Part shown: positions 54,438-64,000 of the stretch, piece by piece
Layout of the letters: each line of letters starts with the position of its first letter
How positions within the stretch are numbered: the stretch's first letter is position 1
Origin: Ischnura elegans
Lineage: Eukaryota; Arthropoda; Insecta; Odonata; Coenagrionidae
Assembly: GCF_921293095.1 (NCBI RefSeq)
Contig: NC_060246.1
Coordinates: 10,124,001 to 10,188,000 of the forward strand
Direction of reading: 5' to 3'
DNA: 64,000 nucleotides
Notes under the pieces: generated by a model
What the model saw: only the letters and a program-made list of their open reading frames with translations
What the model was told of the DNA's origin: nothing
Databases searched by the model: none
Made by a program: the position numbers and the translations under genes

Positions 54438-57400
54438 TTAACTTTTAGAATGAGTACTTGTTTTTTGAGCTTTTTTCTTCCGAGCCGCAAGCATATCATA
54501 GAACGGATTATGACTTATACTTTGCCTGGAAAAAATAAGATATTAAATAATCAAAAGCAGCCAAGCAATAAGACCCTCAACATTAAATTTGATCAAACAC
54601 ATATTTAATGGGACTAAAGGTTGGAAAAGATGCTGAGTCACACAGCAAAATGAGCACTTTATTAAGTTACCACCCTTTATCTTCATCTGCTGAAAGAATT
54701 TCACGAGTATAAAGTCGAGCAATAAAAAATTCTGCAGACATATCTCACACAGTAAGAAATTGACTGAAATTTGCATTTTACTATCAGTCCCTAATTTTCT
54801 TGTGTGGAAACTGAACAGTGATTACATTTTTACTCATAAGCTGAAGTTTTCTTAATGTTTGCAGGGCAAATAAAACTTACCTTCTACCATCTCACGATAT
54901 ACATAATCAAAGATGAACGCCTTCCTAGCAACACACGCGGGATGAATTTTGCTGTATTTGAGGCGTGGGAGGGGGAGAAGGGAGTGAAAAGGGGACGGGA
55001 TCGGCCTGCCGCTCTTGTATCCGCGACGCTTTGTGGGTGTTGGAATATTTTCTTCGTGGACGCGGACTCAAATTAGGCATTTTGTGGCTAAACGGTGGCA
55101 GATACGTCAAAATGCACGAAATTTTCGGAATATAAAATTTTTACGAATTTTGACCCTCCCCCACTAAATTGCATTTTAGCGAAGGTCAAGGGTTCACCTA
55201 GAGGTCTCAAAATTTTCAGGCCTTATTTTGGATTGGTCCCACAACTTTTTTTCATTGGGCCAGATGGATTTGAAAAAAATCAATTTTTCCGATCCGCCAT
55301 AACGACAAGGCCCTAGACGGCATTCATGCTTTTTGTTTAGTGAGTAAATTGAAGTTTCGACTAAAAGTATGCTAAAACATGATTTTTGACACAAATTGAT
55401 TCCAAAAATGTAAGCGAGAGAAAGATATCCACAAATTTAAGTAAATGAAAGGTCGTAGCACTTTTCCACAAGAATTTTTTAATGCGTACAACGTGTTTCG
55501 GCACACTGAGCCATCATCTGGTACAAGACCTTGTACCAGATGATGGCTCAGTGAGCCGAAACGCGTTGTACGCATTAAAAAATTCTTGTGGAAAAGTGCT
55601 ACGACCTTTCATTTACTTAAATATGTCTAACTTCCACCAATTGAAGCCTGAATCTGTTGAACATATCCACCAATATTCAAGCGATTACGGACATGTGCAC
55701 ATATACATATAATAGTAGCATCGATAGCTCCTATCACCATGCGAGCATATCAATAAAATTCAGATGTAAGTTATTTTCATAGAAAATATTATGATTGAAT
55801 ATGAGAGTTAATAACCCTTACCGGACACACTTTATCCACTCATCTTTCTCTTCTGGAGTTGCAGCAGACATTCTGTAGACAGTGTGTTTCCCTGAAAAAT
55901 AAAAAAAATAAAATTTATACCACTATGTTAAAAAATTATGGCTGAATATAGAAAAAAAAGATGTGCATCGCTAACTGTGAGTATATCTTGTTGTCAACAG
56001 CACAATACATAAATAAAATAATTATCTTCAGTAGAACCGTACTTTGCAATTGCTTTCAACTATAAAAGCCTAGCTTCAATGCTGACAAAACCACGAATCA
56101 GACAAAATTATTGAGGTCTTGCAGGGTCATTATCCAAAAACGACCATATTGCCCCACCGGGAGAGATCCGGGACATCAGCAAGATGCGATATTGCAAAAT
56201 AAAGCAAAATACCATGAAATCGGTAATTAATACAGAAATTTTGCCTTTTCCACAAATTTGACATGAATTAGCATTAAAATTACATATAATGAATCATAAT
56301 TGATTAAAGCCTATGCCTTCATGTAAGATAAAAAATTTGTGACAAATACCATAATATAGCTACATTACAGTCTTAAAAGGACCCTGACAAAATAATTTTC
56401 TTTTCCATATCAGAAAAATAATTAATTCTATCACTAAGTAATACACAACCTATTGTTGCCAGATGACAAAGGTCTCAATTTTTGAGGAAAATTCACTAAA
56501 CTGAACATTGAGCAACCATTAAGCGTTATTTGTTCAGTATCATCCTAATACACTGGTGCACTTGAGTTAAACAGCGTAAACACCAAATAATACACTAACG
56601 TGATAATTTTTTATGCGAGATCAAAATTTCGAAGGCAAATTACTGTAATGTCCAAAGTGATTCAAATTTTGGGGAAAAAAAATTTCCTGTCTCTAATTTT
56701 GAGATGCCCTACAAATTTATTGGTTGTTCCACATGTTTTGGAATATATTTATTCCTCAGAAATACTCCGTACTTCCTGATGCACTTTAATCACCACTTGC
56801 TGTCAAGTTCACTCTTTTGCTGCGTCACTCCTACATCAGAATTAAACACAACTAAACCATTATGTAGTGCACTAACAATTGATTTGATAATTAATTGACT
56901 AGGTAATGTTTCAAGCACATTAAATGAGTTTTGACTACAGATTCTATCAATCAATGGAAAAAGAGTACTTGTTCAGACATAGTAGCAATGAGCCAACAAC
57001 TAAGCATCTCCACTGGTGAACATGCAAATACGTATATACAGAGCCTATTATGAAAATGTAACCAAACGAAGAAGTGGTGAATACTACAATGACAACCCTC
57101 AATGACTTCTCAAAAAATAATGATCCATATGGCAACTATACTCAGGATTAAACTGATTTTTTCAGGAGACTTTTTAAGTACAGCTGAGGTACAATGCACA
57201 TACATAGAAATTTATATGAAATAGAAGAACTAAAAACACTCGAAAGAATGATAGCAGTACAAACCTTCCACAACTTTCCCTTCAGAGTCTGTTTTACACG
57301 CTTTGATGAATTCAGTACCCGTGGCATGCAGCTCAAAACAATGAGGTTTATGCCGATCTTGAACCTCTCTCACTCTGATGTTCTCGAGAGGAATTATACC

Positions 57401-60400
57401 CCGAGGTTCTTTATCCGTGGTGTACTCAAAATAATACAAGCAATTGTCATTCAAGATGAACCATCTACGTTTCCAACTCTTGTAGCGACCACCTGTAACA
57501 GAATAACAATGATTCAACACAAAAAAGAGAAGTCCTCATCGACAACATAATAAAAGACAGGTTCAAAGTTGATGAAAACAAACTTGCATTCAATATGCAA
57601 TCAGTTTTCATTTGTGTCGAGAGAGCATATGTCAGTACACAGTAAGTACCTTGCTTCCACAGCCATCCCTCTTTGTCTGGATTGAAAAACGTGTGCATAA
57701 GGTCATTTCCGTCATCCTCTGGAATCTTGAATGGCTCTGTCTTTATACTGTCATACAGGCTCTGAAAAATGACAAATAAATAACATAATGGTTCCTCTAA
57801 ATAGCAAAGACTGCTAATTTGATTTTGAGCAAAGGATGAAATCATTGATATTATAAAACTATGTATTTGTCAGCACACTGTGACAGCTTATCGTGCATAA
57901 ACTTTATCATCTGTTTACTCAAATAAAAATAACTTTTGGTGCCAGACATAAAGAGCACAGATTTCACTTCTGATTACAGTGACTTCATCACCAGATCTCA
58001 GCAAATTTTGTAAGAAAAAAATTAAAATGTAGAAAAAAATAATTTACAGAATATCCCTTGCTACCAACGCAATGCATGTTTCACAAAACACAATAGAATG
58101 TTTTTAATTTTAAACTGGGAGAATAATTACAACCTTTTTTATCAACAACATATAGTTAAAGCTTTAATAAACTGGATTGGCGTATGTATTAAAAGAGCCT
58201 AAGAGTGATGAGTTTAGCATTTTTGGAGTTCGCTAGAGAGAAGTATTACTATGCCCAACTAATACACTAGGGGCTATCAAATTACCCAGAACACCAAAGT
58301 TCAACAGGGAAGACAGCTATTTGCTCTCCAATGCCTGGAAGAAACTTTTCCACAAACTGACCAACCGACCAATCAGGATACACCTGGCCAAAACCAAGGC
58401 CTATATTAGACGGGAAAAAACTTGTATGCGACACTTCAAACCAGAAGACGCCTGCTGCAACATATGTGAAACTGTTGTCACCAAGATCGATCAATGCAGA
58501 CGACAACCCAGAAGCCTAGCTGCGCCTACTGAACCACTCCACGGGGAATGCCATCAACAATCATTATTTCACTAGTGTTTTCAAGACATTTTTAAGGTTA
58601 TATTACTACAAGCGTAATATAAAATAAGGAAATCTGCATTTCTACTAAATAGGTAGGAGCTGAAGAGCAGAGATTGAGGGGACATGGGGATAACTGATAG
58701 CAAAAGACGGATCACTCAGTATCCTCACACTAAAATTTGACATGCCCACGCAGGCAAGCATAAGAAGAATGAGCTTATTCAGGGCCACAGAAGGTAAGAA
58801 AAATAGAGAAATGAATGGAAATGGGTGGGAAAACATTATTTTAGTATCCCTTTAACCCTTAGGCTGCGGGAGTACACAATTTTAGCTGCCAGCCAGTGCA
58901 GAAGATCCCCTTTGGACAGTAGAGGCACCCCCTTTCCATGAGGGCTGCTCCGGTAGAGTTAAGTCCCTTTGCGATTCTCATGGTGACGGAAAGTGCCCAA
59001 GTGCGAGATATCCAGGTAGCAGTAGAAATTTTGGGTATATGCCGCAGTCAGCATGCAAAACGTATAAAAACGTTCCAGCTCTCTATGGGTCAAGAGTATA
59101 CAGGGTGATTGAGGAGAAATCTGCAATACTTCAGGATGTTATAGAGGAGACAATTTTAAGCATTTTTTATGCACTTTGCAGTTACCATGAAAACTGTTTT
59201 TCTTGGCTATCCAGCCTTTTTGACATTTTACTTAAATATTCTGAATTTTTAAGGACATTGATTAATTAAGGTAGAACAAAAATTAGCAATTGCCCGACTT
59301 TCGCACACAATGCATTCCTGAAAACTTGTACGAAAGTCGAACCATTGACTTCTATACTAATTAGGGGTTACGTTCCAAAAGAGCGGAATATACGTACTAA
59401 AACCTTTCTTTTTCACTGATTTTATTTCAATTCACTAAATTTTAATAATATGTTAATAAAATTCCTCAAATCATCTAATTTCTTTTGAAAATATGCGGAA
59501 AATGTAAATAAAAGTTAAAAAAAAAAAAACAAGAACTCAGTTGGCTATCGAGTGAAACTTCCTCTTGGCGTTTAAGTTGACTTTCCACTTATTACATCCA
59601 CTATAAATAAAAATACATATCAAGAAGAATAACAAAATGTAATTGTTGAACCCGCACTCTGGATACCTTTTAATTTTTACACCAAAATTCGACATTCGGC
59701 AGGTGACATTCGTGATCGCGTGTATTTCGCATGTTATTCAAAGACAAAAGAGAAACAGAATTCGGGTGAAATTTCGTGCAATATCTTTGCTGAAAGTGTA
59801 CATGAATTAAACAGCACTCAAACGAAAAAACACAATTAGAAAGAAGATCTGACTAGTTTTATTGAAAGCTATTTGATGATGTCTAGTCAAATGTTTTGAA
59901 AAATCTTTCCAATGAAGGCTTTCTTCTTCTCTTGATGAAGGAGCCTATAGCAGGCAATCTCTCTCTCAAATAAATCACCTAGATTAGTGCCAACTACCAA
60001 CTATTCCCTTCATTGTATACGTTCGTATTGTTCGCATATACTGCCATTTGAAACAATTGAATGTTGGGATGCGCAGTAAACATCGCGGGAATTAAAAAAA
60101 AATTTCAGACCAACGTCCGAAAGTCCGAATTTAGCGTAAGAAAGTCAAGTAAAAGGTGTCAATTTTGAACGTACGAAAGTGCGAATTGTACGAAAGTTGA
60201 GTGTACGAAAGTCGAGGACCGCCTGTATAAAGATTTGAAACAATGGATGAGATCGCAAAATCGTATAGTTGATCAAAGCTCTGCTTTAATTAAGCTCAAA
60301 GATTACTTTTTTCAGAAAATTATGATCACACATTTTCGTACAACCTAAATTACAGTACACTCCCGATTATCCCAATGGGCTAGTGATGATGTTGGAGAAA

Positions 60401-62764
60401 CGGTACGAATAATCGGAAAACACAGATAACTCAAACTTTCATTTGCAATGTTCATAATTTACGTGAAACAAACAATACATTATTATTTATGCCATTATTC
60501 TGTTATTTTAGAGTGCTTCCCGGACTCATTGAGAGCTTTCTTTGCCAGTTCACGATCTTTTTAGCGGTGATAACATGGTTCACTCGTATTATTACTGCTC
60601 CATGTAATGCCTGGTTTCAAAAACCACACATCCGTGGCTGCGTGATCACGGATACAGAAAAGTGGTTTGCACCAATGCTTCAAAACCACTCCTCGACTCC
60701 AGATTTAATGACCTAAATGACCTTAAAATCCAGAGTATTAACTGTAATGTCGAAAAGGCTGGATACCCGAGAAAAACCACTTCCATGGTAACTGCAAAGT
60801 GTATCCAACGAAAGGTTTGCGTTGCCAGAGCTCAGAAACTATGGAGATGCGACCCCATGATAACATACAGGACAATAAATGTTTATAATTGTCTTCCCTC
60901 CCACCTCCTGAAGTATTGCGGATTCCTCATGAAACACCCTGTATAACAAAAAACTGACATTCATGGACACCATCTTACCTAAAAGAACACTGAGAATGAA
61001 ATGAATTATTTGAAATGGGAGGGGGGGGGGGGGGGGCATACTCATTTGGTAATAGGGTGAAAGGCTGTCTGACCAACTTAACAGGATCATACTTTGACCA
61101 AGTGCAACCACAAAACTCTACCTAAACAACAATTTTCCCACTCTACCTAAACAATGATTTTCTCACTCTACCTTAACAATGATTTTCATGGTTTTTTCCA
61201 GGTTTTCACATTTTTTTTTCAAGTTTTCACGTTTTTTTCCGGTTTTTACAGTCTCTATGTCGTCAAATTCACGGTCCATTAATATGCCAACAATAAGACA
61301 ATAACCAGCCTTATATTATCTAAAAATTAACATACGTGACAGACGCCGTGAATGTAAATGCAGCAATGAAAAGTGATATCTGTTATGATGTCACCTATCG
61401 TTTGCAAAATTCAGGGCCGACTAAAGGCCCAACCCATTAGCGCTCTTGCCCGGACGCCGAACACTATGGCCTCCTATAATATCCCTTAGGATCTTCTTCC
61501 GTCTGGACACCAGAAGTCCTTTTTTAATTCCTTGCCAAGAGATTGTTTTTTGCACATGTTATTATTACTGCGCAGTAACCAAATTTCCCTAACCCAATCT
61601 TTCTGAGATGGCCGAAAATATTTTATTAAACTTGCTTATAGAATGTAATAAATCAAAAAATCAATTTCATATAATTATAATGCACTTGGTTTGAAATATA
61701 TAAAGACAAAATGAATATGTACCTGATGAAACACATTATTTTCACTTTCACTTTATTATTCACATAAACTCAAACGAGGTGAGCACAGTCTATTGAGAGC
61801 TATTTGCTGTAGAAATGTTTCCATAAGTGAAATTCCAATGCAAACTCATATTTCGAAGCATATGCCCTTGAAGTATGTGGCCTCATTTTGTGTGGGAACC
61901 AAACTTTGAGTTGCAAATCAGATAGTTTTCGCAAAAGGTTCATTCTGGGTCTATTAGAAATGCAAGTTATTACAGTCGTCCTTTTTCAAATACAAGTCCA
62001 TCCCAAGCATTCACTGAAATTGAAATGCTTAGACAAAATAACAGACTTTCGCCATTAATATGGAAAATATCGGCTAATGTGTCGTCACATAGTACGGACC
62101 AATTACTACACTTCGAATATTCGTGTGTAGATAAATGCATAGACTAAGAGCCTGCACGTGCCTGACCTTGAAACATTATTAACATATCCAATTTGACCAG
62201 TCAATCGTAGTATTATTATCAAGTTGGAGAGATTTTTAAGGTTTTATGATGAAATTCATGGCTATTTCTAGTTTTTTTTTCACGGAAGACGAAATTCACA
62301 GTTTTAAGGTTTTCACGGTTGAGTGGATATTCATACAAACCAAATTGTAAAATACACAACACTATTTTGCTGCTAAATAACAGGCATGAAAAAAGCAACC
62401 ACGATGCACTCACGACAAGTAGTTCCCTGGGTAAATCCCCTCCATTGTTGATGCCTCTATTCATGGAAATGAACTGCTCCACAGTGGGCTTTTCTTTCAC
62501 ACTCGGATTGTGTAAACTGGTATTAAGCATGATGATGGCAAATGATAACACATAGCAGGTATCTAAAGTGATAAAAAAACACAATTATTACTTACAAGAG
62601 AGTAGCAGTATAGGCATACATTAACATAGGACGAAAAGTTCAATTTCATACCAGTATTAGTAAATATATTGGTGTTGAGTTGACAGTAGCGCTGAGCAAA
62701 ACACTCCATCATCCTGTCTATTTTCTGAGCCTCTCCAGGTAACCGAAAGCTCCACAGGAATTGT
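54438..62764 (-). CDS. CYTH: Cytohesin (Sec7-PH Arf guanine nucleotide exchange factor), 3' six coding exons (partial)
   Basis: Activates Arf GTPases at membranes holding phosphoinositides. Exons in transcript order: 62652-62764, 62414-62562, 57650-57761, 57265-57492, 55822-55891, 54438-54525, all in phase with GT-AG borders; about 252 residues of a family length near 400. The coiled coil and first part of Sec7 lie beyond the right edge. Seen: Sec7 glutamic-finger segment [20 protein letters not shown], then [20 protein letters not shown] and [19 protein letters not shown]; linker [22 protein letters not shown] domain [49 protein letters not shown]; and polybasic tail [15 protein letters not shown]. 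The PH loop is the diglycine form. The symbol is generic; the fly orthologue would be steppke. Confidence 0.94.
54526..55434. other. Cytohesin last intron, first part
   Basis: No coding homology. 55130-55320 has a different, mixed base composition and may be a repeat fragment, but I found no ends. Confidence 0.4.
55435..55622. repeat. Foldback palindrome with hammerhead-like arms in the cytohesin last intron
   Basis: Two arms of 92 bp meet across a 4-base spacer (55527-55530) and are nearly identical. Outward from the centre each reads TTGTACCAGATGATGGCTCA, then GCCGAAAC, GTTGTACGCATTAAAAAATT and CTTGTGGAAAAGTGCTACGA. Overlapping open frames on both strands come from this symmetry and are not genes. 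It looks like two head-to-head terminal repeats of a Penelope-like element. Confidence 0.85.
55537..55562 (+). ncRNA. Hammerhead-like core, right arm of the foldback
   Basis: CAGATGA (55537-55543), T, a perfect 5-bp stem GGCTC-AGT-GAGCC (55545-55557), then GAAAC (55558-55562), followed by GCG...CGC that could form a short stem III. Compared with the hammerhead core, U4 is A and one extra T precedes the stem, so cleavage is doubtful. The left arm has the same motif on the minus strand with GTGCC in place of GAGCC. Confidence 0.4.
55892..57264. other. Cytohesin intron, nothing recognised
   Basis: AT-rich intron between the PH-domain exons. No repeat ends seen. Confidence 0.5.
57762..58224. other. 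Cytohesin intron, first part, nothing recognised
   Basis: AT-rich DNA between the linker exon and the Penelope-like fragment. Confidence 0.45.
58225..58575 (+). pseudogene. Second Penelope-like ORF C-terminus with terminal motif
   Basis: Broken frames read [12 protein letters not shown], a stop or shift, then [25 protein letters not shown], parallel to the REAIEIMKTPRNLNREDGYQ segment at 29.8 kb. At 58441-58479 the DNA reads CCAGAAGACGCCTGCTGCAA then CATATGTGAAACTGTTGTC, parallel to CCTGAAGAAGCC...GAAACTGTTGTC at 29562-29601. It lies in a cytohesin intron, antisense to the gene. Confidence 0.72.
58441..58471 (+). ncRNA. Hammerhead-like motif, decayed, at the second Penelope-like end
   Basis: CAGAAGA, C, GCC...(stem lost)...TGTGAAAC. 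It aligns base for base with the motif at 29570-29600 but has lost the GGC that closes the stem. It is useful as a comparison copy only. Confidence 0.3.
58576..59096. other. Cytohesin intron stretch, nothing recognised
   Basis: Mixed composition around 58860-59040, no coding homology. Confidence 0.4.
59285..60225. mobile_element. Tigger-type element, diverged
   Basis: The right end TACGAAAGTCGAGGACCGCC then TG, next to TA, is a standard Tigger-like terminus. The left end GCAATTGCCCGACTTTCG is its degraded inverse. Sub-terminal GTACGAAAG repeats occur at both ends. No transposase frame was recognised. Confidence 0.7.
60353..60705. mobile_element. pogo-type element, copy B, truncated
   Basis: Starts at a TA with CAGTACACTCCCGATTATCC and follows 14992-15340 closely (AATAATCGGAAAACAC, TAGAGTGCTTCC, AAAACCACACATCCGTGGCT), then stops matching near 60700. 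The right half is missing. Confidence 0.78.
60947..62413. other. Cytohesin intron stretch with simple repeats
   Basis: Holds a G run at 61020-61036 and the 25-bp tandem repeat at 61115. A T-rich tract with repeated AGGTTTTCAC phrases occurs at 61190-61260 and again, diverged, near 62230-62320. No gene seen. Confidence 0.45.
61115..61189. repeat. Three-unit 25-bp tandem repeat
   Basis: Units of the form ACTCTACCTAAACAATGATT plus TTC.. at 61115, 61140 and 61165, with a few changes. It lies in the large cytohesin intron. Confidence 0.85.
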
Positions 62765-64000
62765 CTACAATTATAAGACATGCAACGAATAATTAATATT
62801 ATTATGACACATACTGCAGAAAAAAAATGATTTAATGAAGAGTTAATTGTTCATTTGATGGAAAATAAATATGAGAGTAGACAAATTATGTTTCCTCATC
62901 TTTCAAAGCCTGAAGGAGGTCCTTTGCATCATGACAGAAAAAGAAATCATCAAACTACTCTTCTTCTTGGGTGCATGATTTGTCTACTTAACACGCTGCA
63001 ATTCATAGCAAACATTAGTGACTGACTTAAGTGCTTAGCATCAAGAGAGGAACACATCCTTAATATGTACTAAGAATTATAATATGTATAATCATTTTGG
63101 ATTTCTGGAAAGCTTAATTTGATCCCAATATCACCCTCTGGCTTCATGTTTTCAGCCATAAATTGTTAATTATCCTCAAGGAAAATTACACCATCTGCAA
63201 TCCTGATTATTGTGCTGGAAGATGGTTGATTAGCAAAGGTCAAGGAGAATCAATTTATATTAATTAAACCCTAAGAGCAGCTCCTATTTTCTCCAACATC
63301 TCAATTTAAATTAATTTCATCAATTCTGATTTACATGTTCACCTCTTAGGCAAGTAAAATGGATATTTTGAGGTGTGAATTTGTGAAATTGCTTCATGTT
63401 GAATCCAAAAACTTAGTAGGTTTCACGTAGATAACTTAAGTCTCAACCAGTTTCATCGCTGGGTGACATCATCAGGTACAAATACAGTAAGTGCATGACC
63501 TTAAAAACACTTAGAAGGGGTGGAAGGGTGGCCAAGGTGGAGAAGCTAAGAATGGAGGTTTGGTTGTCCTTGAGTCATACAACGTTTCAAAATGGGAGGC
63601 ACACAATACATATTACAAATTGGGAGGTGGGGGGGAAAGGTTGACATGAATGGGCGGGGAGGGATGGGGGGCACATAGATATTATCTCAAGTACTCTCAC
63701 TTAATTACATCTTCAATGGTTTTTGTCAAAATCAACAGTTGGAATACACAAAACCTATTCTTATTCATATTGTACCTAATTAGTGTCATAATGCAAACAT
63801 AGGGACAAAGCACCCAAAATGGAGAAGATGAAAACGAATATTAGTGCACCGTAAGAGTGGCATGGACCAAAGGGTGCATCCGTTAGGGGGGAGAGAGCGG
63901 CTGTGTTGGAGACAAAAGTAGTTTATTCCTCGGACATAAAAATGCAGGGAATTCGGCCCTAAAAATTTGTAACTTTTCATTTTAGCCATACAAATGATGA
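62765..64000. other. Upstream cytohesin intron, no further exon found
   Basis: I looked for the preceding Sec7 exon and the coiled coil on the minus strand and did not find them, so the gene continues past the right edge. The stretch 63480-63900 is more G-rich than its surroundings. Confidence 0.5.
63450..63475 (-). ncRNA. Hammerhead-like motif, solitary copy
   Basis: On the minus strand CTGATGA (63469-63475), T, GTC...GAT as a weak stem, then GAAAC (63450-63454). The core hexamers match the hammerhead consensus, but the stem is only three pairs with a G-U. No Penelope-like protein fragment was seen beside it. Confidence 0.35.

Larger units (their letters stand above)
59097..60946. repeat. 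Inverted pair of one repeat with two pogo elements inside
   Basis: The left arm 59097-59265 and right arm 60712-60946 (reversed) share ATACAGGGTG, GCAATACTTCAGGA, GAAGACAATT or GAGACAATT, CACTTTGCAGTTACCATG and TATCCAGCCTTTT. The right arm holds about 60 extra bases. The spacer contains the Tigger-type element 59285-60225 and the partial pogo element 60353-60705. The pair may be one element with long inverted repeats or two opposed copies. Confidence 0.72.

Noticed and set aside
55372-55712. Paired open frames on both strands with near-identical proteins
   Set aside because: They are produced by the palindrome at 55435-55622.
60489-60716. 75-codon open frame [10 protein letters not shown]...
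   Set aside because: Falls inside the pogo copy B and is matched by a non-open segment in copy A.
61021-61036. Long G run as a possible structural signal
   Set aside because: A single homopolymer with no regular G-tract spacing; similar runs occur in several MITEs here.

Overview
The window is a stretch of animal nuclear DNA, most likely from an arthropod and probably an insect with a repeat-rich genome; I cannot name the species. The evidence is spliced genes with GT-AG introns from 64 bp to more than 5 kb, AT-rich intergenic DNA, and many eukaryotic transposon remnants (hAT, pogo/Tigger, Penelope-like, non-LTR). There are no operons, CRISPR arrays or bacterial signals. Exons were assembled by hand from homology and splice phase.

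Four protein genes are supported. (1) 127-841, minus: the 5' half of a PRPP-synthetase-associated protein (PRPSAP), running off the left edge. (2) 1395-14285, plus: a complete nine-exon TRMT1, the tRNA guanine-26 dimethyltransferase, head to head with PRPSAP across about 550 bp. (3) 37639-44045, plus: a two-coding-exon FOXJ1-type forkhead factor with a 5.5 kb intron inside the forkhead box. (4) 54438-62764, minus: the 3' six coding exons of a cytohesin (Sec7-PH Arf exchange factor), whose 5' part lies beyond the right edge. FOXJ1 and cytohesin converge on a 10.4 kb gene-poor gap. The four genes have unrelated jobs (nucleotide metabolism, tRNA modification, ciliary transcription, membrane traffic); the linkage looks like ordinary gene order.

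The 23 kb between TRMT1 and FOXJ1 is mostly mobile-element debris. Several short hAT-type elements have exact 8-bp target duplications (18590, 29424, 31162, 34507 and, inside FOXJ1, 41702). Pogo/Tigger elements lie at TA sites (6768, 10757, 12895, 14992, 59285, 60353). A three-copy repeat family carries E-box/CRE-like sites. A CpG-rich block near 22.1 kb with a YY1-type site and a strong splice donor is the best candidate for an unassigned promoter and first exon.

The most unusual thread is a short motif, C-T/A-GA-N-GA followed by a small stem and then GAAAC. It recurs at the ends of two Penelope-like fragments (29.6 kb, 58.4 kb), in head-to-head foldbacks (3.2 kb with a weaker core, and 55.5 kb), and at 63.45 kb. 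It resembles the hammerhead ribozyme core known from Penelope-like retroelements, but each copy here has one extra nucleotide or a core change.
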